DNA of 64,000 bases, from assembly GCA_003415625.1 (NCBI GenBank), contig PYIU01000011.1, forward strand, positions 2,369,001 to 2,433,000, in the 5' to 3' direction. This document shows, one piece after another, positions 56,014 to 64,000 of the stretch. The stretch is from Aquanectria penicillioides (Eukaryota > Ascomycota > Sordariomycetes > Hypocreales > Nectriaceae). The notes beneath the pieces are model-generated. The model had not been told where the DNA came from and ran no database searches. It saw nothing but the letters and a program-made list of their open reading frames with translations. The translations under genes and the position numbers were made by a program. How positions within the stretch are numbered: position 1 is the stretch's first letter; each line of letters begins with the position of its first letter.

Positions 56014-57029
56014 AATGCCCAGAAGGCAGAGCAAAGGATGCATAACTTGCAAATACGTCCGCTATCTTATCTCTAAACGATTATCATGACATATCACTGA
56101 TAAACTCTAAGAGTCCACCGCGTCAAGTGCGATGAGGCCAAGCTGGCCTGCAAACGCTGTAAGACTACTGGCAGGCAATGTAATAGATACTTAGAAGGCA
56201 GTTTGAGTCTCCCAGCAAGGACTTTGGCTACCGCTGCTCGCGAACTTTTCGTAGTTGGTCCTCTATCTCGAGCCTTGATGTCGGGCCCCAGCAATAATCG
56301 TAGGCTGGGCGATGAGATGCTTTTCAACCTGTTCCACGTTCAAACAGCCCCAACATCTGCCAGGTTCATGCCATCGCAGTTTTGGACGCGAGAGCTGCTA
56401 CAACTCGCCCACTTTGAGTCTGCTATCTGGCACACAACTGTTGCGCTGGCTGCGCTACATCGGTGAAGGCCGGGAAGTCAAGTCCTGTAGTAAATACTAA
56501 CCCTAGTATTCATGTACCAGAAGAAGATGAAATAGCTCTCACGTAACTACCGGAAGGAAACTACGTGCGCTCCATCTCGCTCGCGAAGAACATCACTGGC
56601 TCCGCCTCCGCACTCGCCCTAAGCCTGGCCCTCAGTACAGCGTCGAACCTGATGGGTCGTCTTCACGAAAGCCGTATGCATCTAATGGCAGGGCGTCGAA
56701 TCTCGGCCTGTGACGGGAACACGGCAAAGACGGCGCGCCCCGCTCAGATACTGCTACGATTTGATTTCGAAGCAATGACGTTCAGTGAACAGACCACGCC
56801 GTACGAATATCAAGACACGACGCCACTGCAAATGCTTTGTTTTGACGACTACGGCAACATAGGCAGCTATGAGAATGCAGCGGCAGCCCTGTTCTCGATC
56901 ATGTGGACTGTGATGCTTGTGGACGGGGTGGCGATGGTAAAAGGGGACGAAGACGGCTTCTTACAGGACGTAAGAGCATGGGGGAAGGTGTGGCACGACT
57001 CGGAGCGGGAAGGTCACCGGTTAAGTTAA
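56014..57029 (+). pseudogene. Decayed Zn2Cys6 transcription factor
   Basis: Starts M-P-R-R-Q-S-K-G-C-I-T-C-K (56014 on). After an intron-like break it continues R-V-K-C-D-E-A-K-L-A-C-K-R-C and G-R-Q-C, completing the six-Cys pattern of a fungal zinc cluster. The splice junction does not keep frame cleanly. The following frame is protein-like to a stop after A-A-L-H-R at 56466, and another in-frame segment with fungal-TF-like wording runs 56565-57029. The total is much shorter than the usual 450-700 aa and interrupted, so I call it a truncated relic. Its promoter side faces the carboxypeptidase pseudogene. Confidence 0.65.
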
Positions 57030-57770
57030 GGTGCATGGCGATGACCAACAAGGTCTCCTGGCAAGGATGTCGCTACACATGTATCATACGCTATTTAGGC
57101 TCGTAGAGCCGCATTCATGGCCTCAGACCTAACATGATGCCTACTTAGGACTTTTCACCAGGATCTTGACGTTTGCAGAAGGAATAGTACGGAGACAGAA
57201 GCTGACCTCGGCGACTTGACGTCGGAGCCGAGGCTAATTATGGTGCTCTTTCTGGTGGGCACAAAATGCAGACATCCAAGAGTCCGAGGAGGTGTGGTCC
57301 AGCTGCTGGAAGGATTGAAAAGACAAGAAGGGCTATAATAGAGCTTTGCAGTTGCCCCAATCACTAGGAGGGTAATTGACGTGGAAGAACTTGAAAGCAA
57401 GAGCGGTGCTTCCAACCAGAGTCAAAACCCTGCCGCAGATGGTGAGGATGGATTGGGGAACATAAAAGTTGGATGATGAAATGGGTCTGCCGTGGGATGT
57501 GTGCGGAAATGATTTTTTTTTTTTTGACGCGAGGTACGCCGATTAAAGGTGCTGTTGCAGGATATTTTATTCTACTATCGCGTGGAAAGACTGAGGAAGC
57601 TATCCCAAATGACTCTATCTGCAAGCTAATGTGATGTAAGATGTTCGATCCTCTTATGTACTATACGAACTAATGGCATCTATACAATAAACAATACGTA
57701 TCATATAGTCGAATTGAATGAGTAGCAACGCTTCCAACATCCCGATATTCTTATACAAGGCTCATTGAAC
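57030..57770. other. Intergenic
   Basis: Contains a 13-base T-run at about 57513-57525. No gene supported. Confidence 0.4.
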
Positions 57771-58867
57771 TCATAGCTTCTGGCCGGCAGTTCCAGGGAT
57801 AATGCTGGCAACCTTGCTGGAGCCCAGGGCAGTGACTGTGTATGGCAGCTTAGCAGATGTCAAGGTACCGAGGGGAGCAGAGTTGACGGATCCACCGAGA
57901 TCAACATCTTCGAGAACGGCGTAGCCAGTGTAGTCAGAGTCAGCGAAGAAGACGGCTTGAGCAGCACAGTTGGCAAAGGCAGAGCTTTGGACGAGGACCT
58001 GAGCGCCCATTCGGGTGTTGACACCAGACAGGATGATGCCGTTCCAGTAGTTGTTGACAATATGGACCGTGGCAAATCGAACGAGGGGTGCGCGGCTGTA
58101 AATGTTGTACCAGTAGTTGTTGGCATATGTAACGTGAAGCTTGCCGGAATCTTCATCCTCGTTGTTGTCAGAGTGACCAATGAGGGACACCTTCCACTAT
58201 TTTGGGATGGATGGTTAGCATTACTTAATCTGGCATGATTAAACTCATTAGGAATTGACATACGTGGTCATGGAAATAGGTGTTTGTGACGGTGACCCAG
58301 TCAGAGCCGTGCTTGATGTCCAGCAGACCATCAAGATCATCCTTGCCCAGGCTCAAGTCACCGGAAAGATCGCAGTGGTCAACCCAAACATTGGTGGACT
58401 CATCGATGCCGATAGCATCACCATTGGAGGCGTCGACCTTTGCAATCTTTAGGTTGCGAAGAATGACGTTGCTCTGGCGACGAATGTAAAAGCCAACGCC
58501 AGTAATAGCTATGGGTAAAGGATTTAGCACAGGTCCAAATAAACGTAGCTGTTGACTGCATACAGCTACCAGAAGCACCAATGATGGTCTTGTCGGAAGT
58601 AGGACGGACGCGAGTGTCGCCCGTCAGCTGGCCAGATACAATGATGATGAGGGGGTCGTCACTCTCAGCCGCCTCAATGAGGGCATCAATAGACGTTACG
58701 GTGACGGTGCTTCCTGCAGCACCGCCGGTCGTGCCTCCATTCTGAGTGCAGTAGCCCACAGAACAGGCGTCGGTGGTGGCGCGCTTGAACGCCTCCTCAC
58801 GGGTTTCAAGAGGAGCTCCCACGGCTAGAGTGGCCAGTAGACCAGCAAGGAAGGAAGAGAGATGCAT
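57771..58867 (-). CDS. Secreted pectate lyase, polysaccharide lyase family 1, 324 aa
   Basis: Exons 58867-58564, 58508-58264 and 58196-57771; introns of 55 and 67 bp (GTATGC...CATAG, GTATGT...AAATAG); 975 nt in frame. A signal peptide (1-18) with a short basic propeptide-like stretch is followed by a PL1 right-handed beta-helix: I-T-G-V-G-F-Y-I-R, R-N-L-K-I, N-V-W-V-D-H-C-D-L-S with Ca-binding acids, and the catalytic-Arg region Y-S-R-A-P-L-V-R-F. It cleaves polygalacturonate by beta-elimination, Ca-dependent and usually at alkaline pH, outside the cell. Family length is normal. Probably intact and functional; expression is likely induced by pectin, from knowledge of the family. Confidence 0.93.
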
Positions 58868-60444
58868 TGTGAAGGGGTCTTGGAGGTGCTCTCAAGATTG
58901 AGACCAATGGGATATAAGTATTGAGGAGGGTACTCAAAGGTGGACAGCTTTGTGAGGAGGGACTCTCGTTGTTGACTGATTGATCAGACCCCCGACGGAA
59001 GGAGAATCTAGCTTCTTTTATAATGCTTTCAGTTTCTATCAGTGCCATTGCAAACATAATTCTCCCCCCTAAGTTGGTACTACTGCTGACAATGCATATA
59101 CACCAGGACATCGTGGCCCGCTACTCCGGCTACTATGGTATGGAAAAGCCCAACTAGGGATTAAGGTTGGGGTTAAGCATGTCAATTTCGTCGGCCGTAT
59201 GAGGTATCGTCCTTGTGCCCCAGATACTGCTAAGTGGTCCGAGGACCGAATGTAACGTCCTGCATATGTGGTTGTCCCACAATGATTGGTACACTTTCCA
59301 CGAGGATCCTTGTCCCGTTGGTGGAAAATCTGCCTCGAAGCTCCGCCCATCACAAACACCAAGATTGATAGATGGGATTTTAAACCAGGCCTGCAGAAAA
59401 TATGCCCCCCCTTCGGAGTGAAGCTCTCCATGGCCGTAATATAGTAACGGCCTATGTTTCGGAGCAGGGGACGGCTGTTGATCGACGAAAATCATCAACG
59501 GCGAGGTCGCTTACATGCTTGCGATTACATGATGGCCGACTGTTTGCAAATGAGAATTGACTTTCCTGGGGCCATTTGACATTGCTACCCGTGAGCTAGC
59601 CATATCCGAGCTGCGCCGCGCTCAGCCGATTTCCACGCACATGACCGCGGGGATATCCGGGGAGACCAACCGGACAATTTTGAAGGAGAGTACATACGTT
59701 GATCTAGATGTTATTTGCGGGGTGAATATTTCCACTACGGCATAAAGATCAATGTTGCCAGCACCAATCGGTTTCGTTTGATGAATGGACCTTACTAGAA
59801 GTCTGGATAGGCTTGCCAAGAAGATGCAGTATCACGTACGAGTGAATCTTACGTATGTATTTATAAGCGATAGATCCAAATCCCACGAGAGCTGCTAACA
59901 TATGATGGTGATTGTAGTAAAAATTATACACGCGTAGGATTTTAATTGGGGTTTTTAGATTGTTTGAAACTCTAGACTATCGAAAGTGAACAAGCAAGTT
60001 CGAGTTTATTTGAGTTTAAATTTGTATGATCAACAAGAAATGAAGTTGATCTAATGATAATCTGACGTTCAAATTTGTTTTCGAGCGAACTGGGACTCCG
60101 AATTATCACACATTGAGACCAATTGCACCCTTCATTGAGGGTCTCATGATATGGGCTGGAGTGGGTGACGGAGTATCCGTGACTACTTTGAAGCATTAAT
60201 TCTCCTTTGCACAGCGCGACTTGGAAATGTTTTGCAGAGGCATTGAGATTTGCTACAAGGCTGAAATGGGATTCAGATGACATGTAACGTGTTTCATTCT
60301 ATGCTCTTACATTGGCGCTTTAATGCCAAGGTAAGAGCGTTCCACTAGGTCGACTGTTAATAGTACATTCGATCCCTATCATTATTGTTCCATAGATCTA
60401 ATTTCAAAACGACAACGCAGCATTCTATGTCTAGATTAGACTCA
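58868..60444. other. Intergenic, 1.6 kb
   Basis: Promoter side of the pectate lyase and 3' side of the decarboxylase. Two overlapping minus ORFs at 59069-59498 look like chance. Confidence 0.35.
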
Positions 60445-61164
60445 CTAACCTTCTACAGTGGATATACCCTCGGCGTCAAGCGCCAACTGAGCTTCATTAT
60501 AGTCATCATCCCCAGTGGGTAGCTGAAGCTGTACCGAGAATATCTGGGCGGCAGCCAGATCCACCTTGCCATCAGCGACACATTCTAGTACATGTCCCCC
60601 GTGCGCCCTGTCGGCTGAGATGAAATGCAAATGGTCGCCAGCAACACTGACACCCTGCATGAATGAAGGTGACCTAAACCCCACAATTGTACCCTCGATG
60701 TCGCCGAATGAATGCGACACTTGGTTCTTCCCCAGCTCGGCGAGACGTTGGTGAGGAACTTGCTGTCCGCCGACAGTTCGTACGACGACTGATTTGAAAA
60801 CACCCTGAATTTTGAAGGACAGATAGTGATTTTTGGTTCCAGACATCAATTTCGATAAAAGCAGCGTCAGCTTCTGCTTGCTTTCAATGTCAACCTTGGC
60901 TGAAATAGTAGGCTGAAAGTCGGTAATCACGGCAAAGGGAGTGATGATTTTCTCGTATGTTGCGCTGTCGATGATGAGCACTGAGCCGTCAGACTTCATC
61001 TGGAAAGTGGTGCCATCCAAGATGATCATTTCACCGACCATGTGTCGAAATGTCCCTAACCCCAAATTCCCATGGCGGACGAGGTCTGATAGTGGCAGTC
61101 CGTCATTAGCCACTCCGTCCATCAAGGCTGAGACAACAGAGAATTGGAAGAGCTGATTTGCCAT
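60445..61164 (-). CDS. Alpha-acetolactate decarboxylase (BudA/AlsD family), 239 aa
   Basis: Intronless, normal length for the family. Opening L-F-Q-F-S-V-V-S-A-L-M-D-G, then H-G-N-L-G-L-G-T-F and G-E-M-I-I-L-D-G-T (with the family's conserved Glu), and the zinc-binding region D-H-L-H-F-I-S-A-D-R-A-H-G-G-H-V-L-E, which supplies the HxH and third His ligands. It converts 2-acetolactate to (R)-acetoin, cytosolic. The family is chiefly bacterial; presence in a fungus next to a catabolic acetolactate synthase suggests descent from a bacterial alsSD/budAB-like pair. It is head-to-head with the synthase, 587 bp apart. Confidence 0.93.
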   Translation of the reverse strand: MANQLFQFSVVSALMDGVANDGLPLSDLVRHGNLGLGTFRHMVGEMIILDGTTFQMKSDGSVLIIDSATYEKIITPFAVITDFQPTISAKVDIESKQKLTLLLSKLMSGTKNHYLSFKIQGVFKSVVVRTVGGQQVPHQRLAELGKNQVSHSFGDIEGTIVGFRSPSFMQGVSVAGDHLHFISADRAHGGHVLECVADGKVDLAAAQIFSVQLQLPTGDDDYNEAQLALDAEGISTVEG

Positions 61165-61751
61165 GGTGGCGGCGCTGCTTTAGGGATGAGGAAGAGTGTA
61201 CCGGTAGTTGGACGCCTGGATGATGGTCGATAATCATGAGTCATGAGATGGACAAGGCGACCGACCCCTCCGAGCTTGATTTAAACCGCAATGACGCAGT
61301 TGCCGAGGCTAGCGTGAGCGTGGAGGCAAAGCACTGTAATAGAATGGAGACTTGAAACCCAACCCCCACAAATAAACTGTGGGAATCGTGTTGAGGTTCG
61401 CGAGAAATCGCCGAGATTTCTTCATTCGCATCACCAGCACTTGCTACTAAGTTTGCGAGTGCCCGCCAGACAGCTTAAGCAATGGATACGAATGGCTTGA
61501 ATTAGTTGAATAGCGTGGCCAAAATAGTATAAATGCAGTAAATACAGCTGTGGTTCTCAACTTGCATTAGGGCAGCGAGATTGCCGACATTAGCTTTGGC
61601 CTATAAGAAGCTACCGATAGTGAACCCTACAGCCTTCATCTCACCCCATCTTTGCATTTCGCCTCCGCTTCGAGGCCGCTCAGCACATTCGCCAGATCTC
61701 AGAGCATATGAGCATGGAAGATTGGTGTCACCTTGAGTTATCGTAAATACC
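61165..61751. promoter_or_regulatory. Shared divergent promoter of the acetoin pair
   Basis: 587 bp between the two divergent ATGs. It probably co-regulates both genes. A TATA-like tataaatg at about 61529 is nearer the synthase side. No operator defined. Confidence 0.45.
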
Positions 61752-63436
61752 ATGGCCGCCGATACTGTCAACGTCGTCATAGACTCGCTTCTAGCAGCTG
61801 GAGTCAAATACGTCTTCGGAGTCCCCGGCGCAAAGATCGACTCTCTCTTCAACGCCCTCGTCGACCACAAAGAGATCAAACTGATCGTATGTCGACATGA
61901 GCAAAACGCCGCATTCATCGCTGGAGCTGTAGGCAAGATTACCGGTCGTCCCGGAGTATGTGTTGCGACCTCAGGCCCCGGAACGAGCAACCTGGTCACT
62001 GGACTCATCACCGCCACGGATGAAGGTGCTCCAATGGTCGCGATCGTGGGAAGCGTTCAGCGGTCACAGATGCTCAAGAAGACGCATCAAAGCTTGAGGG
62101 GCATCGAGCTGCTCACTCCCGTCACCAAGAAGGCGGCCGGAGCCACAGTCGAGAACCAAGTTGCTGAGATTATGCTCGATGCCTTCCGTGTTGCGACCGC
62201 ACATCCGCAAGGCGCAACGGCGGTGAGCCTGCCCATCGATATCATGATTACCGGAGTGAGCAAGACCACGATCCCTGCTTTTCCACCCAGCGCATTCATG
62301 CCCCCGAATCATGGACCCTCGCCGGAGAAGATTCTTGATGAGGCGGCCGCTAGAATTCAGGCTGCTAAAGCGCCTGTTCTGTTCCTAGGCATGCGAGCAT
62401 CGGAACCAGCGGTTGTTGCGGCAATCCATCGCTTTCTGCGAACCCACCCGATACCGGTTGTAGAGACATTTCAAGCGGCTGGTTCTATATCGAAGGAGCT
62501 TGTACATCTTTTCTACGGCAGAGTTGGTCTATTCCGCAACCAGCCTGGAGATAAGCTGCTAGCTGCCTCAGATTTGGTCATCACCATTGGATTTGACCAG
62601 GCGGAATATGATGCAGACGTGTGGAATGCCGCGAAGCAGTTCGACATCCTCCACCTTGATTGCACTCCCGCCGACTGGGGATACTGTTATGCACCAAAAC
62701 TGGAGATTATCGGAGCACCCGAACAGAATTTGGACATCCTTGCAGCTAAACTCACCAGCGTGTCCAAGTTCCAGGAAACCGATCAATCCAAAGCAATCAT
62801 CGCCGAATTGCATTCCTGGGATAAAAGCCCACATGCCAGGGTTCAGCTAGGCAGCGTGGTTCACCCTCTCTACTTTATCCGGCTCCTCCAGAATTTGATG
62901 CTAGAAGGGACCACAGTTACCTCGGATATCGGCAGCGTGTATATCTGGTTGTCGCGCTATTTCTATTCGTATGCTCCGAGGACCTTCTTGGTGTCCAATG
63001 TCCAGCAGACCCTTGGCGTGGCTTTGCCGTGGGCAATTGCAGCTTCGCTTTGCCAGCCGATCCGAGCTCCAAGAAGGTGATTAGCATTAGCGGAGACGGT
63101 GGGTTCATGTTCAGCTCCCAAGAGCTTGTCACTGCAGTACAGCAAGGCTGCAATATCACGCACTTCATCTGGAACGATGGTAAATACAACATGGTTGAGT
63201 TTCAGGAAGTTAACAAGTACGGTCGGAGTGCCGGGGTTGACTTGGGCGGCATGGACTTTGTCAAATTCGCAGAGGCATCGGGAGCTAAGGGCATGCGTGT
63301 TGACGAGTCATTGGATATGGAGACGGTTATGAAGGAGGCATTGGAGTACCAAGGTGTTTGCCTTGTGGATGTGAGAATCGACTACTCTCATAACCTAGAG
63401 CTTATGCAGCATGTTAGCTTAGAAGCTATTGCATAG
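61752..63436 (+). pseudogene. Catabolic acetolactate synthase (AlsS/BudB type) with a one-base frameshift
   Basis: Intronless. The frame is open from 61752 to about 63045, then the matching continuation is in another frame, 63053-63436. One extra base between about 63045 and 63056 restores 1686 nt, 561 aa, the AlsS length. The N-terminal V-F-G-V-P-G-A-K-I-D marks the catabolic, FAD-independent type. The TPP Glu is in C-R-H-E-Q-N-A-A-F, R-I/V-G-L-F-R-N-Q-P-G-D is kept, and the TPP motif G-D-G-G-F...W-N-D-G-K-Y lies after the frameshift. As given, translation ends at 63080 and lacks the TPP motif, so this allele would be dead. A sequencing error is a real alternative. It makes acetolactate from two pyruvates. 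Confidence 0.85.
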
Positions 63437-64000
63437 GAACCCATAATCACTGAATGGCAGGATTTTCCACGCAGAATAGGTATGATGAATTTCCTTTATA
63501 GATATAGCTAATCTCCACATGGCCCAATGGATATGTGAGCTGGAGGAGGAGTCTTTTCACTTTTCCCCAAGAGCATCTCATTCGTGACACCTTTCAGGCA
63601 CCATCGCGACCGATGAATGCGGGGTCAGCCTAAATCGGTTCAATGACAGGGGATAATGCAAACCAAACCGCAATCGCCTGCAGAATCGCGTGCTTTAAAT
63701 TGAGAGCCAAGATCTCAGGAAGAGCTAGATTGGAAAAAGGATTAGGGGGCTCCGTTCAAAGGCACTGTTTAAAAGCTGCCAAGAGGATGGATTGATCAGG
63801 TGTTCAAGAAGCAACACGCCAAGCCGGCGAATCGGCCCAGTGCCCAGAGAAGGATTTAGAGACCCAGGAAGGGTGACAAGGGTCGGCTTGATAGGCCAAT
63901 CTTGGAGACTGCTCGCGTGCTTGGCCGTTTGCGTACAACTGCTTTCAAGTCCATCACCACCACATCGCCCAGCATCCTTATTTTACCCCAATTTCTTTGT
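63437..64000. other. Intergenic to window end
   Basis: No coding signal; probably the 3' flank of the synthase and an upstream region of a gene outside the window. Confidence 0.35.

Noticed and set aside
59069..59498. Two overlapping minus-strand ORFs of about 115-120 codons
   Set aside because: They overlap in different frames with no family-like motifs or splice signals, so a chance origin is more likely.
1..64000. CRISPR arrays, bacterial operons, phage or plasmid features
   Set aside because: Intron-containing fungal genes throughout; no spaced direct repeats of CRISPR type were seen.

Overview
The window is nuclear DNA of a filamentous ascomycete (Pezizomycotina). The signs are genes split by short introns of about 45-140 bp with GTAAGT-type donors and CTAAC-type branch sites, Zn2Cys6 regulators, a fungal CBM1-GH5 cellulase, a NACHT-type NLR, and a copia retrotransposon full of C-to-T/G-to-A changes of the kind repeat-induced point mutation (RIP) leaves. 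A sordariomycete, perhaps hypocrealean, would fit, but this is inference from gene content only. There are no RNA genes I can support.

Left part (1-26.5 kb), ordinary gene density: the 3' end of a large unrecognised gene; a secreted protein of unknown function; a stand-alone bacterial-type cold-shock protein; a small module of two divergent XanA/TauD-like 2-oxoglutarate dioxygenases plus a convergent Zn2Cys6 regulator (one dioxygenase carries a nonsense codon); a GNAT acetyltransferase; a CBM1-GH5 endoglucanase; a CAP/PR-1-like secreted protein; a small unrecognised, possibly broken gene; and an SRPK-like kinase.

Middle (27.4-32.9 kb): one complete Ty1/copia LTR retrotransposon in minus orientation, with two 259-bp LTRs, TG...CA ends, a 5-bp target duplication AGCTT, a polypurine tract and a probable half-tRNA-iMet primer site. 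It is so heavily mutated that no long ORF survives. All LTR differences I count by eye are transitions, and the mutations are denser on the inward half of each LTR.

Right part (33-64 kb), accessory in character: a P450 and an SDR; a frameshifted fungal membrane glycoprotein gene; a relic of an NLR gene; an intact lipase-NACHT NLR; an oxidosqualene cyclase divergent from a second P450 (a likely triterpenoid pair); a decayed serine carboxypeptidase; a decayed Zn2Cys6 regulator; a PL1 pectate lyase; and a divergent acetolactate decarboxylase / catabolic acetolactate synthase pair (acetoin route, of bacterial type, the synthase with a one-base frameshift). Pseudogenes, secondary metabolism, NLR and bacterial-type genes together suggest a fast-evolving, possibly subtelomeric region.

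Exon boundaries were deduced by hand from splice signals and reading-frame continuity. Almost every multi-exon model sums to a multiple of three. Family names come from recognised motifs, not from database searches.
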